64,000 nt of DNA. It comes from Mesostigma viride (lineage: Eukaryota > Streptophyta > Mesostigmatophyceae > Mesostigmatales > Mesostigmataceae). The notes below the pieces were generated by a model. That model was not told the DNA's origin and ran no database searches. It saw only the letters and a program-made list of their open reading frames with translations. The stretch is from assembly GCA_009746045.1 (NCBI GenBank), contig RPFO01001913.1, positions 1 to 64,000 of the forward strand, written 5' to 3'. Below are positions 1 to 11,435 of the stretch, piece by piece (position 1 is the stretch's first letter; every line of letters starts with the position of its first letter). Position numbers and translations under genes: made by a program.

Positions 1-662
1 CAGGCCACGCGTCTTTACGGTAGTATGACTCGCAACTGGCCGTGCCGGCAAACTTTGCACGCGTACTTTGGCCTCGTGGTCACACACGTATTTCGCTGTT
101 TGAGCCCAGGAGCTCCCCCACTCGGCGGTTACTCTTCCTCGAGGAAGCCATGCGTCTCTCTCTCTCTCGCTCTCACATATCTCTGTCCCCCTCCCCTTTC
201 ATTTGCCCGGAGAAAGGGACGCGCTCCTTCGCCAGCCCTTCCAGAAACGCCTCTGCCCGGTAGTGATCCCGCCAATAGAAACGCTGAGAATGCGAACCCC
301 GTGAGTCGCCACGCGGGAACCTTCCTAGCAAGCGCGCGCCGACAGGGGTCGTTTCGGAACCCAGCGAGGCCACCCAGTGACGCGCCCGCGCCAAAAGGCC
401 CGTGGCAGTCAGCACGAGGAACTTTCTAGAAGCGCCGCGCCGGACGCGGCCTTTCCGGTCCCGTGAGTCAGCACGCGGAACCGGACCGGAGTTTCTAGAA
501 GCGCCGCGCCGGACGCGGCCCACCCGTGGATGGACCAATCCCGTGCGTCCGCCGCCACCCGTGGAAAATCACAAAGACTGTGGACAGCCACGGGGAAGCC
601 ATCTCACGCAAGACCAACCAGCGAGCCAGAAAACAAACGCCTTCTCTTTTCACGACATAGCC
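1..662 (+). promoter_or_regulatory. Upstream region of zinc-ribbon gene 1
   Basis: GC-rich region ahead of the ATG at 663 with no convincing coding sequence. It holds a CT-rich stretch (about 150-215) and two copies of a 29-bp direct repeat (423-451 and 492-520). No clear TATA box is seen near 600-640. The ATG is preceded by CATAGCC, a fragment of the leader motif CGCCATAGCC seen before genes B and C. Confidence 0.4.
423..520. repeat. Two 29-bp direct repeats containing TTCTAGAA
   Basis: Identical 29-bp units at 423-451 and 492-520, spaced 69 bp start to start. Each begins TTTCTAGAAGC, a tail-to-tail TTCnnGAA unit of the kind bound by heat-shock factors, followed by a GC-rich imperfect palindrome. 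The position about 150-240 bp before the gene 1 start suggests a regulatory role; that role is inferred. Confidence 0.55.
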
Positions 663-1771
663 ATGGCCATCACCACGCGCTCCATGGCCTCCATGCGCAG
701 GCGCTCCTCGCGCAAGCCGGTGCCAAAGCTGCGAGACGGATTCGTGCAGTTCATGGTGGGCGCCCACCTGGCCAGGAAGCAAGCGCCCCTCCGCAAGCGC
801 AAAGCCGTCAAGGGATGCCGCCTCCGCTGCTGCGACCCCAACGCCGTCCTCTGCCCCTCCTCGCCTCTGCCGGAGGAGCGCGAGTACGGCATCACCGACC
901 TGGTCCCCGACCCTGACGAGTCCGTGGCCCCCTTCGACTACGAGCAGGCCGTCAGAGACCACTACCCCTGCGACAAGTGCCACCAAAAGGGCCCGGACAG
1001 CATCTTGATGCGACACAACCCCAGGAACAAGATGGGCTCCATGGACGACATCCTCTGCGAGGAGTGCCTCGTCTCCTGCATCAGCATCATCATGGACGAG
1101 GGCAGGGACTCCGAGTACCGCAAGAAGTACATGTCCCAGTGGATCAGGGTGCCCGTGCCCAAGCCGGAAACCAGCCGCCCGCTCGTCCCGCTGGAACAAG
1201 GGGGCAGTACAGGTGCCGCGAGTGCAAGACCATGCCAAACAAGGTCGCCTTCCGCGTCCTGCACAAGGAGGGGGACACCGAGCCAGGGATCTACTGCGAG
1301 CCCTGCGTCAACAGGCAGGTCGTGGCCATCATGCGCAAAGGAAACCACCAGGACTTCGACCCCATGGTCGCCAGCTGCGAGGACGTCCTGCGCCGCTTCA
1401 AGCTGGACGAGGACTTGGCGCGCATCTGCTCCTCCCTCGCCCCCTCCTACAACTTCCCCTACTACGACCAGTGGCCGCCCGCGAGGTGCGAGAGCTGCAA
1501 GCGCGAGTTCGAGCACCACGCCATGTCCGCCTACATGATGTACATCCCTCAGGAGGGCACCATGGGCGTGGCCTGCCACTTCTGCGCCAGGAACGTGCAC
1601 AGGAAGGCCCTCATCAAGTTCGACGGATACAGCTTCGACAACCGCTTCAAGGCGTGGTACCAGGACGGAGAAAACAACAAGCTATCCGGGTTCGTAGCGC
1701 CCCTCACGGACATCACCACCCTCCTGGGCGTGCACGCCATCGGCGCCCCTGTGCCGGTCGACTACGATTAA
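663..1771 (+). CDS. CxxC zinc-ribbon protein (gene 1), frame broken once
   Basis: Predicted ~369-residue protein of unknown function. Three modules of paired CxxC motifs look like structural zinc sites: CDKC/CEEC (about residues 103-135), CREC/CEPC (about 184-214) and CESC/CHFC (about 276-309). The N-terminus is basic (RRRSSRKP), suggesting nuclear or nucleic-acid work, but this is inference. The ATG at 663 was chosen because coding character starts there and the leader matches genes B and C. The frame is lost at a run of five G (1200-1204); one more G would join the two frames and keep the CxxC spacing, so a sequencing or assembly slip is as likely as a real lesion. Spacing and length of the modules resemble gene B, so the two are probably one family. 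Single exon. It lies outside the palindrome and has no second copy in this window. Confidence 0.7.
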
Positions 1772-2022
1772 ACAGCCTCATTGTATCAGTAGCCACAAGT
1801 GCACACATAGCCCAGCCCTCATCAATAGACAAGTCTCTGCCTGTAAATTATTAACTTGTAATGAAAAAACGATTCGTGCATGCCCACATCTCATGCAGTG
1901 CCACGGGACTTAGAAAAATCCCGTGGCACACAAAAGATAGGGGGGAACATGGGGTCACCCTCGCGGAGCGTAGTAAGGGCCCGCAGGTGTGTTGACACGG
2001 GAAAATGGGGTTTACCCCCTTA
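1772..2022. other. Unique spacer between gene 1 and the palindrome
   Basis: Non-coding 3' region of gene 1. Contains a perfect 10-bp inverted repeat (1899-1928) and a second one (GTAGTAAGGG at 1970-1979 with its complement at 2017-2026) that straddles the left palindrome edge. Confidence 0.5.
1899..1928. other. 10-bp hairpin downstream of gene 1
   Basis: TGCCACGGGA at 1899-1908 pairs perfectly with TCCCGTGGCA at 1919-1928 around a 10-nt loop. The CCACGGGA core recurs around the other genes of this cluster. It may mark a 3' end or a protein site. Confidence 0.5.
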
Positions 2023-2300
2023 CTACAAAAACCCAAGGTGACCCCAAGGGTGGGCACCTGGGACACATGGATCCACGGGAAAATCATCACAAGTGGCCAG
2101 GGTGTGACAGTAGCCAGCCTAACATCACAATCCCGTGGGGGTGCATGGACATGTGTGCAATCCATTCATTATTATTCATAATAAAATCCAAGTACACATT
2201 GTGATGCCATGAAATGACTCAATGATGCAAACAGTGTCCATTGCTTTATTCATTTATTCAAAAACAGCTGTCCTTCATGAACTGTCAAGCCACCAAATGT

Positions 2301-3300
2301 CTACGTCTTCTTCTGGGCGGCCTGGGCGGCCATGCTCTCTGCGATTTGAGCGGGTGTGAACCCCATAGTCGCCATGTGGTTCAACATCCTCTGCAGGGTG
2401 TCTAGTCCAGCAGCAACTTGAGCGTTACTAGGGACAGGCTTGCTCCCTGAACCCTGCCCAGCTGCTGGCTTCTCCTGCCCAGCTGCTGGCTCCTCCACAG
2501 GAGTGACAGGTGCAGGCTTCTCCTCCTCGCTGGCGGGTGCAGTCTTCTTTCCAGCACTGGGTGCAGGCTTCTCCTCAGCACCGGCTGCAGTCTTCTGGGA
2601 AGGGACGGGGGTCTTCTTGATAGCGAATGACCTGTCCGCCGGGCTCGGCGTGATCTTTGTTAGCTTTACGCGTCGTCCCACCGGGGGGACTTCATTGCCC
2701 TCTTTGAGGAGGGAGTGGATCCCTCCTCCTTCTTCACCACAACCTCCCATTGCATGGGAGGGGCTTCCTCGCCCACATCGACCACCTCCTGTCCCTGGAG
2801 ACACTCCTCATGCCGGACGTGCTCACGCCATGAATCACGCGCCATCTTGGCCGTCACCTTGTTGCCATTGCCGTTTCCAGGGCTCCCTCTGAAATTCTTG
2901 AGGAAATCGCGCATGCGCGCGTCATACTGAATATCGATTTTAGACATAGGGAGCCATGCCTGTGTCGCATCTGAAAACATGGTCTTGACGTGAAGCGAGC
3001 CTGCTTCGAACTTGACTCCAGTAAACCTGTCGATTTTGCCATCGTCGAACTGCGTCTGAACACGCTCCTCCTCCTCGTCATCCTCATCTGACGAGGAGGA
3101 GGAGGAGACGATGTCGGCATGTGTTGCCGCCCCCCCTGGATGGCCTTGGCCCTAGTGTTTCTCTTCGAAATGTCGTCTACTGTCTCCTGGAGTATATCTC
3201 CTACAGCGTGAAATAGAGCGGCGATCGGCAGCCGCTTCGCCTGCCTCACGTTATCCTTCATAATATCGCTATCCTTCATCGCACCTGGGCTATCGTTCAT
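2301..3300 (-). CDS. Gene A, left copy: acidic, Lys/Ala/Pro-rich protein, frame broken twice
   Basis: Unrecognised protein, about 333 residues if two frame breaks are closed. The start is an ATG at 3300. The N-terminal ~55 residues are mixed-charge and probably helical. A Ser-then-acidic tract (SSSSSDEDDEEEE) follows, then a middle part ending in a Lys/Glu-rich segment, then a low-complexity Pro/Ala/Lys/Glu region. The last ~35 residues are probably helical and contain MGFTPAQ, reminiscent of the MGF loop of UBA domains; that is only a resemblance. Frame breaks fall at a seven-C run (3130-3136) and a six-G run (2683-2688), each needing one more base. The right arm has exactly the same two breaks. 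AATAAA signals follow the stop. No intron seen. Confidence 0.6.
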
Positions 3301-3846
3301 CGTGTCACTTCTCTTCTCGTTGCTTGATCAATTAATTAATTGCACGCATGCACGCCGCCTTTGATTCATTTTGTATATGTTTACCACCCCCAAAATTCGA
3401 CAATTTGCCAAGTGGGCCGCCAGCCACCCCCTTACAATTCGTTCCAAGTTCAGAATGTACATTATATACGATTCTGATGCGTGATACTGCATTCGTACGG
3501 TGCAAGTACCATATTCTGGCGTCGTACGGTGCAGTATAGGCGCGGGTCTGAATTCGGCGGTCCCGGACTTGAGAAAATTGCCTAAGTCCCAAACACTAAG
3601 GCGTATGGGCCTGCTACCTAAGTGCACAGGCCAAAGTACTTGTCCAAATTGTAATTAAATTATATATCCATGCAAGGCTTGATAAGCACATTGTTCGTGA
3701 ATGTTTGCATGCAAAAAACTTTTATTATTTCAATAAAATCATGAGTAAATATATGAAAATGCACAAGGTCCCACGGGACTTGCCCTATACTGACTACCAT
3801 GCGTGCTAGTGTACATCACAAATGACAAAGTCCTAGGGACTTGTCT
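3301..3846. other. Intergenic spacer between genes A and B (left arm)
   Basis: AT-rich, non-coding. Contains AATTAATTAATT just ahead of gene A, a TATATAA-like element near 3463 (on the gene A strand), two CGTACGGTGCA repeats (about 3494 and 3523) and AATAAA-type signals for gene B. The same sequence lies at 10890-11435. Confidence 0.5.
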
Positions 3847-4962
3847 CTAGTCCCCCTTCATGGAGCAGGGCCTCATGGAGGGGTTGGAGCCAGACGGGCC
3901 AGCTCGAAAACGCTGGGAGGGGTTGGCACCACGGAAGACCTTCTCCTTCTTCACGACTGGCTCCTCAGAGGTGGGGGGGGAGTCAGCAGGGCGCTTTCCC
4001 TTGAGGAAGTCGCTCTTGGGGACCTCCACAACGTCGTCATCGTCATCCTCCACCTCGATGACCTTGGGGGCCATCTTGGAAGGCGTGGTCTTCACCCTCC
4101 TGCAGGTGGGCTCCTCCTCCTCCTCCTCCTCCTCCTCCTCCTTGACCACAGCCTCCTGGGGCTGCTGCTCCTCCTCCTCCTCGGGATCCCGCTCGAACTG
4201 GTACCACGGGTCCTCCGCGTCGTCCAACGGCTCCTCGTCGTCCTCGTCCTTCTCAGACTCGAGGGCCCCCACCTCAGCGTCAGACTCGTCCTGGATTTCC
4301 TGGAGGCGCCTGCGTGCCTCCTCCTGGATCGCCTTCCTCCTCTCGTCCCTGTCCGCCTTCCTCACTTGCCACTTGAGTGGCATGTTGTAGCGAGGGTCGG
4401 ACTCGCAGGGGTCCACGGGCCTGGGGATGTTCGGAGCAGTGAAGACGTTCTCCTCCTTGGAGAAGAAGCAATTGACGCAGAGCTCGCGCTTCCAGTTGGC
4501 GTTGGGGAAGAAAGCCCACGGAGCGGTCTCATCCCCGCACTCTGGGCACTCGGGGGGGAAAATCGGCTTGTGGTCGATCTCGTTGTTCTGCAAAGTGGGG
4601 CGGGCAGCACAAAAAATGACAAGGGGCAGTGCGTCTTGTTAGAATCCACAGGAGGAGTGCAAAAATGCAGCCAAAGTCAGCAAAAAACGCAAGGAAAAGA
4701 AGTTTACCTCGAGCATGTGCTCGCAGAGGATGCATTCCGTGTGGTAGCCACCGATATCCTCGGGGACCTTGCGAAACTTGTCAATGGGGAGCAAGGTATT
4801 GCAACAAATGCAAATGGACAGCACTTCTGCGACTGGCTTGTTTTCCTTGTTCCTTTTTGCGAGAGCTGCGTCAAAAGCGTCGTGGAGCTTGTCTGTCATA
4901 TCGTGGACTTTGACTCCATTGCCTGGGTAAGCGCGGACTGGGAAACGCTTAGTGCGGGCCAT
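3847..4962 (-). CDS. Gene B, left copy: zinc-ribbon protein with acidic tail, two exons, intact
   Basis: Exon 1 is 4962-4708 and exon 2 is 4587-3847, joined by a 120-bp intron (GTAAAC...TTTGCAG) at phase 0; product 331 residues. Two zinc-ribbon-like modules: C51/C53-C54 with CILC (about 77-80), and CPEC (99-102) with CVNC (122-125). The C-terminal half is strongly acidic, with a run of about nine Glu and Asp-rich blocks, mixed with Lys-rich patches, as in some nuclear or chromatin proteins. Function is unknown. Spacing of the CxxC pairs (about 20-25 residues) resembles gene 1. A TATA-like GGTATAAAAC (4-strand complement near 5056-5065) lies about 100 bp upstream. The seven-G run at 4552-4558 keeps this copy in frame, unlike the right copy. 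Confidence 0.75.
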
Positions 4963-5695
4963 TGTGTTTTGGTGCTAAGGGGTTGGTTTTGCTGAGAGCT
5001 TTTTGGCTATGGCGGTTTGGCTTGCAGAATGCCCTTGGATGCAAAGGGGGAAGTGTTTTATACCTTCCCCGTGGATGACGCATGGGACTTGTGAAAAATC
5101 CTGTGGTCGCCGCTGTGACAGGCTGGTAACGGCAAAACGGCCGTGGAAATCCACGCGGTGAAGGCCGCGGGCCGCGTGAATCCGCGGGAAATCTGATACG
5201 AAACCGCCTTTCCCGCGTCACGCCACGCTGGACTGGCATGTAACCGCCGTTTCCCGCGGCACTCCACGCTGGACAAGTTCAGAAAACCGCCGTTTCCCGC
5301 GTCACGCCACGCTGGCCTGGCATGTAACCGCCGTTTCCCGCGGCACGCCACGCTGGACCGGCACGTAACGGCCGTTTCCCGCGGCACGCCACGCTAAAAT
5401 CGTGAAGTAACCGCCACGCCAACTTGTCAGTCCCGAGCCGCGGCACGAGAAAACGGAGATCCCGAGATCTTCCAGCGGATTTTTTTGGCGTGATTCCATG
5501 TACGGCGTGCTGTCTCACGGGAAATCTCCTGCAAAACGCCTGTTCAGGCCAATCGCACGGTCACAAATCGCCCAAAAACTTTGAGGCGGAGAAGGGTCTT
5601 CGAAGTGTATATGTGCCCAACCACCACGCCTCCACGAGCACTCACCACTACACACCGCCATAGCCAAGAAAGCTCACTACATCTCTCAGAACACG
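4963..5695. promoter_or_regulatory. Divergent promoter between genes B and C (left arm)
   Basis: A 733-bp bidirectional region. The gene B side has GGTATAAAAC and the gene C side has GTATATGTG near 5608. Both leaders contain CGCCATAGCCAA followed by AAGCTC, placed about 45 to 60 bp before the ATG. Between them sit five tandem ~41-bp GC-rich repeats. The shared leader motif implies common control. Confidence 0.6.
5199..5396. repeat. Five tandem ~41-bp GC-rich promoter repeats
   Basis: Each unit carries CGCCGTTTCCCGCG, then CACGCCACGCTGG, then a short variable tail. Units differ at a few positions (GCGTCACG versus GCGGCACG). The TTTCCCGCG core resembles E2F-type sites (TTTSSCGC); factor identity is inferred. 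Mirror copy at 9341-9538. Confidence 0.7.
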
Positions 5696-6919
5696 ATGCC
5701 TAGGGCTGGATCCGCTTCTAACTCTCATGGTAGCCATGGCGTGAGGGGGGGAATGAGGCCTGTGCCTCGCCCATTTCCAAGGGAAGGAACTCGCGACAGG
5801 CCATACGACGCTGAGCAGGAGCAAGAGCCGGGTAATGTTCCTTTTCCTGTCTTTTTCCGTCTTTTCCCGTGGAGAGCTGTCGTTTGCAAGTGGTTTTGCC
5901 CCCAAAAGCTCACCCCTTGTGTGGTTTTCCGTGGCTTATAAATTTGTTTTTTTTTCAATGCTTGCGTTTTTTTTTTTTGCTTTTTTGTTTTGCTTGCAGA
6001 AGAAAGCCGTGACGCCAAACGGCTGAAGGAGATGCCTATGAGGCAGAAGGTCTCCACTCCCGCCGGCCTCCGCGAACGCTCTTGGCAGGAGAAATACGAA
6101 GGGCTGTCCTGCAACGTCAAAAACGCTGTCGTCATCAAGTTGCCGCAGTGCCCCTTCTGCCTGGCCCCCAGCAAGACGGGGAAGTACGCGAGGCTGGTCG
6201 CCCTCATCGACCATCCCCACATCCACGAGTGCAACTGCGTGATGTGCCCCGAGTGCGTGGAGAAGATGAAGGCGTTCCATCTCACCAAGCCGAACGGCAA
6301 GACCACGAACATGAAGTGCCCCATGTGCAGCTGCGAAGTCCTGACGCACTACCACAAGTTCTACCAGATGGACCACGCCCTCAACGAGCTGGTGGCCTCC
6401 CTCCCCTACGGCTTCTGCGACTACGGCTGCGGGATGTTCCTTCACAGGGAGGACGTCGACGAGCACTTCGCCACCTGCGAGAAGAACCGCTTCGAGTGCG
6501 GTTTCTCCGTCGACATCAAGAGGCAGGACGGCTCCAAGTCCAAGACGGGCTGTTCTTACACTGGCAGGAAGGCGGACGTGGAGGCTCACATGAAGAGGTG
6601 CGCCTACTACCACGAGGCCTGCGCTGTGCTGGAGCTGAAGGAGAAGGCCAAGCAGGCAGATGCTGTCAAGGAGCGCCTGATGAAGGAAGGCCACGGCGCC
6701 AGGGATGACTTGAGGATGCTCCTCGGCTTCACGGCTGAGGAGATGGACGATGTAATGGAGCGGCTGGTGGTGAAGGAGCTGGACCGCGTGGGGCGGCTCC
6801 CGTGTGCCAGCTCGCTACCTGATGGAGGCCAGGCGTTCCCAACAGATAGCGAGATACAGAACGCCTCGTTCCCAGTCCTTGATGCGTCACAGGGCGCCCA
6901 GTCTGCAAGGATAGTGTAG
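5696..6919 (+). CDS. Gene C, left copy: RING plus TRAF-type zinc-finger protein
   Basis: Exon 1 is 5696-5831 and exon 2 is 6000-6919; the intron (GTAATG...TTGCAG, 168 bp, with two long T runs) is phase 1; product 351 residues. A RING-like cluster covers about residues 96-155: CPFC, then a His/Cys cluster (HPHIHECNCVMCPEC), then CPMC. Two TRAF-type fingers follow at about 182-245 (C-x3-C...H-x3-C twice), then a helical, Lys/Glu-rich segment. RING-TRAF proteins are usually E3 ubiquitin ligases, so that role is likely, though the RING spacing is atypical. The N-terminal 45 residues are Arg/Gly/Pro-rich and disordered. Divergently paired with gene B. Confidence 0.75.
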
Positions 6920-7367
6920 GTGACAGATGCCAGCATAAGATGTGCATGTTTTCAGCACTAGGCAGTTGGAGATAGGATGCCAGCATAGGATGTAGATGTT
7001 TGCCAGAATTAGGCCAGTAGATATGCGAATGCCTGCATAACACAACGATGTTTTTTTAATGACTTGGAAAAGATGTGAATGTTCTGGCCCAAACGTAAAA
7101 AATATCTAAGTGCCATAGTATATTTAAGTATCTGTAGTTAGGAACAGGCCACGTGGCAGCCACAAAGCCCGAGGGTAGCCAGCCGAATCTGTAGTACGAG
7201 ATCCGACGGTTACGGAACGGACGGGTACGGACGGGTACGGACGGGTACGGACGAGTACGGACGGGTACGGCCAGTACGGAACGGACGCGGCACGCGGAAT
7301 CCCGTGGACCACCACGAGGCCCCCGTGGGTCCCGGCGGTTTTTAGGTTCCAGGGTTAGTATTACGGG
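6920..7367. other. Gene C downstream region up to the palindrome centre
   Basis: Non-coding. Contains a two- to threefold imperfect repeat around GATGCCAGCATAAGATG (about 6925-7015), then the GGACGGGTAC array, then the palindrome centre. The same sequence runs back out at 7370-7817. Confidence 0.5.
7217..7275. repeat. GGACGGGTAC decamer array near the palindrome centre
   Basis: Five to six tandem copies of a 10-bp unit, ~90 bp from the centre. Mirror array at 7462-7520. Confidence 0.8.
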
Positions 7368-7392
7368 CGCCCGTAATACTAACCCTGGAACC
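7345..7392. other. Palindrome centre
   Basis: Self-complementary sequence around GGGCGCCC (7365-7372) with TAGTATTAC on each side in opposite orientation. No spacer separates the arms, so a cruciform would have almost no loop. Confidence 0.8.
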
Positions 7393-7817
7393 TAAAAACC
7401 GCCGGGACCCACGGGGGCCTCGTGGTGGTCCACGGGATTCCGCGTGCCGCGTCCGTTCCGTACTGGCCGTACCCGTCCGTACTCGTCCGTACCCGTCCGT
7501 ACCCGTCCGTACCCGTCCGTTCCGTAACCGTCGGATCTCGTACTACAGATTCGGCTGGCTACCCTCGGGCTTTGTGGCTGCCACGTGGCCTGTTCCTAAC
7601 TACAGATACTTAAATATACTATGGCACTTAGATATTTTTTACGTTTGGGCCAGAACATTCACATCTTTTCCAAGTCATTAAAAAAACATCGTTGTGTTAT
7701 GCAGGCATTCGCATATCTACTGGCCTAATTCTGGCAAACATCTACATCCTATGCTGGCATCCTATCTCCAACTGCCTAGTGCTGAAAACATGCACATCTT
7801 ATGCTGGCATCTGTCAC

Positions 7818-9041
7818 CTACACTATCCTTGCAGACTGGGCGCCCTGTGACGCATCAAGGACTGGGAACGAGGCGTTCTGTATCTCGCTATCTGTTGGGA
7901 ACGCCTGGCCTCCATCAGGTAGCGAGCTGGCACACGGGAGCCGCCCCACGCGGTCCAGCTCCTTCACCACCAGCCGCTCCATTACATCGTCCATCTCCTC
8001 AGCCGTGAAGCCGAGGAGCATCCTCAAGTCATCCCTGGCGCCGTGGCCTTCCTTCATCAGGCGCTCCTTGACAGCATCTGCCTGCTTGGCCTTCTCCTTC
8101 AGCTCCAGCACAGCGCAGGCCTCGTGGTAGTAGGCGCACCTCTTCATGTGAGCCTCCACGTCCGCCTTCCTGCCAGTGTAAGAACAGCCCGTCTTGGACT
8201 TGGAGCCGTCCTGCCTCTTGATGTCGACGGAGAAACCGCACTCGAAGCGGTTCTTCTCGCAGGTGGCGAAGTGCTCGTCGACGTCCTCCCTGTGAAGGAA
8301 CATCCCGCAGCCGTAGTCGCAGAAGCCGTAGGGGAGGGAGGCCACCAGCTCGTTGAGGGCGTGGTCCATCTGGTAGAACTTGTGGTAGTGCGTCAGGACT
8401 TCGCAGCTGCACATGGGGCACTTCATGTTCGTGGTCTTGCCGTTCGGCTTGGTGAGATGGAACGCCTTCATCTTCTCCACGCACTCGGGGCACATCACGC
8501 AGTTGCACTCGTGGATGTGGGGATGGTCGATGAGGGCGACCAGCCTCGCGTACTTCCCCGTCTTGCTGGGGGCCAGGCAGAAGGGGCACTGCGGCAACTT
8601 GATGACGACAGCGTTTTTGACGTTGCAGGACAGCCCTTCGTATTTCTCCTGCCAAGAGCGTTCGCGGAGGCCGGCGGGAGTGGAGACCTTCTGCCTCATA
8701 GGCATCTCCTTCAGCCGTTTGGCGTCACGGCTTTCTTCTGCAAGCAAAACAAAAAAGCAAAAAAAAAAAACGCAAGCATTGAAAAAAAAACAAATTTATA
8801 AGCCACGGAAAACCACACAAGGGGTGAGCTTTTGGGGGCAAAACCACTTGCAAACGACAGCTCTCCACGGGAAAAGACGGAAAAAGACAGGAAAAGGAAC
8901 ATTACCCGGCTCTTGCTCCTGCTCAGCGTCGTATGGCCTGTCGCGAGTTCCTTCCCTTGGAAATGGGCGAGGCACAGGCCTCATTCCCCCCCTCACGCCA
9001 TGGCTACCATGAGAGTTAGAAGCGGATCCAGCCCTAGGCAT
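7818..9041 (-). CDS. Gene C, right copy: RING plus TRAF-type protein
   Basis: Exact mirror of the left gene C: exon 1 is 9041-8906, exon 2 is 8737-7818. The encoded protein is identical and intact, including the RING-like and TRAF-type zinc sites. It faces the left copy tail to tail across the palindrome centre. Confidence 0.75.
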
Positions 9042-9774
9042 CGTGTTCTGAGAGATGTAGTGAGCTTTCTTGGCTATGGCGGTGTGTAGTGGTGAGTGCT
9101 CGTGGAGGCGTGGTGGTTGGGCACATATACACTTCGAAGACCCTTCTCCGCCTCAAAGTTTTTGGGCGATTTGTGACCGTGCGATTGGCCTGAACAGGCG
9201 TTTTGCAGGAGATTTCCCGTGAGACAGCACGCCGTACATGGAATCACGCCAAAAAAATCCGCTGGAAGATCTCGGGATCTCCGTTTTCTCGTGCCGCGGC
9301 TCGGGACTGACAAGTTGGCGTGGCGGTTACTTCACGATTTTAGCGTGGCGTGCCGCGGGAAACGGCCGTTACGTGCCGGTCCAGCGTGGCGTGCCGCGGG
9401 AAACGGCGGTTACATGCCAGGCCAGCGTGGCGTGACGCGGGAAACGGCGGTTTTCTGAACTTGTCCAGCGTGGAGTGCCGCGGGAAACGGCGGTTACATG
9501 CCAGTCCAGCGTGGCGTGACGCGGGAAAGGCGGTTTCGTATCAGATTTCCCGCGGATTCACGCGGCCCGCGGCCTTCACCGCGTGGATTTCCACGGCCGT
9601 TTTGCCGTTACCAGCCTGTCACAGCGGCGACCACAGGATTTTTCACAAGTCCCATGCGTCATCCACGGGGAAGGTATAAAACACTTCCCCCTTTGCATCC
9701 AAGGGCATTCTGCAAGCCAAACCGCCATAGCCAAAAAGCTCTCAGCAAAACCAACCCCTTAGCACCAAAACACA
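9042..9774. promoter_or_regulatory. Divergent promoter between genes B and C (right arm)
   Basis: Mirror of 4963-5695. GGTATAAAAC lies at about 9672 for gene B. The five tandem repeats are at 9341-9538. Confidence 0.6.
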
Positions 9775-10889
9775 ATGGCCCGCACTAAGCGTTTCCCAGT
9801 CCGCGCTTACCCAGGCAATGGAGTCAAAGTCCACGATATGACAGACAAGCTCCACGACGCTTTTGACGCAGCTCTCGCAAAAAGGAACAAGGAAAACAAG
9901 CCAGTCGCAGAAGTGCTGTCCATTTGCATTTGTTGCAATACCTTGCTCCCCATTGACAAGTTTCGCAAGGTCCCCGAGGATATCGGTGGCTACCACACGG
10001 AATGCATCCTCTGCGAGCACATGCTCGAGGTAAACTTCTTTTCCTTGCGTTTTTTGCTGACTTTGGCTGCATTTTTGCACTCCTCCTGTGGATTCTAACA
10101 AGACGCACTGCCCCTTGTCATTTTTTGTGCTGCCCGCCCCACTTTGCAGAACAACGAGATCGACCACAAGCCGATTTTCCCCCCGAGTGCCCAGAGTGCG
10201 GGGATGAGACCGCTCCGTGGGCTTTCTTCCCCAACGCCAACTGGAAGCGCGAGCTCTGCGTCAATTGCTTCTTCTCCAAGGAGGAGAACGTCTTCACTGC
10301 TCCGAACATCCCCAGGCCCGTGGACCCCTGCGAGTCCGACCCTCGCTACAACATGCCACTCAAGTGGCAAGTGAGGAAGGCGGACAGGGACGAGAGGAGG
10401 AAGGCGATCCAGGAGGAGGCACGCAGGCGCCTCCAGGAAATCCAGGACGAGTCTGACGCTGAGGTGGGGGCCCTCGAGTCTGAGAAGGACGAGGACGACG
10501 AGGAGCCGTTGGACGACGCGGAGGACCCGTGGTACCAGTTCGAGCGGGATCCCGAGGAGGAGGAGGAGCAGCAGCCCCAGGAGGCTGTGGTCAAGGAGGA
10601 GGAGGAGGAGGAGGAGGAGGAGGAGCCCACCTGCAGGAGGGTGAAGACCACGCCTTCCAAGATGGCCCCCAAGGTCATCGAGGTGGAGGATGACGATGAC
10701 GACGTTGTGGAGGTCCCCAAGAGCGACTTCCTCAAGGGAAAGCGCCCTGCTGACTCCCCCCCCACCTCTGAGGAGCCAGTCGTGAAGAAGGAGAAGGTCT
10801 TCCGTGGTGCCAACCCCTCCCAGCGTTTTCGAGCTGGCCCGTCTGGCTCCAACCCCTCCATGAGGCCCTGCTCCATGAAGGGGGACTAG
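9775..10889 (+). pseudogene. Gene B, right copy, frameshifted in exon 2
   Basis: Exon 1 9775-10029 and exon 2 10150-10889, as in the left copy. Here the run at 10179-10184 has six C instead of seven, so exon 2 leaves frame just before the CPEC motif and the second zinc module and the acidic tail are lost. It is the only indel seen between the arms. Either this copy has just begun to decay or the base is a homopolymer miscall; the left arm shows the intact frame. Confidence 0.65.
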
Positions 10890-11435
10890 AGACAAGTCCC
10901 TAGGACTTTGTCATTTGTGATGTACACTAGCACGCATGGTAGTCAGTATAGGGCAAGTCCCGTGGGACCTTGTGCATTTTCATATATTTACTCATGATTT
11001 TATTGAAATAATAAAAGTTTTTTGCATGCAAACATTCACGAACAATGTGCTTATCAAGCCTTGCATGGATATATAATTTAATTACAATTTGGACAAGTAC
11101 TTTGGCCTGTGCACTTAGGTAGCAGGCCCATACGCCTTAGTGTTTGGGACTTAGGCAATTTTCTCAAGTCCGGGACCGCCGAATTCAGACCCGCGCCTAT
11201 ACTGCACCGTACGACGCCAGAATATGGTACTTGCACCGTACGAATGCAGTATCACGCATCAGAATCGTATATAATGTACATTCTGAACTTGGAACGAATT
11301 GTAAGGGGGTGGCTGGCGGCCCACTTGGCAAATTGTCGAATTTTGGGGGTGGTAAACATATACAAAATGAATCAAAGGCGGCGTGCATGCGTGCAATTAA
11401 TTAATTGATCAAGCAACGAGAAGAGAAGTGACACG

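Noticed and set aside
3841..4995. 384-codon plus-strand frame opposite gene B
   Set aside because: Antisense shadow of the acidic GAG-rich coding region (poly-Leu); lacks introns and signals.
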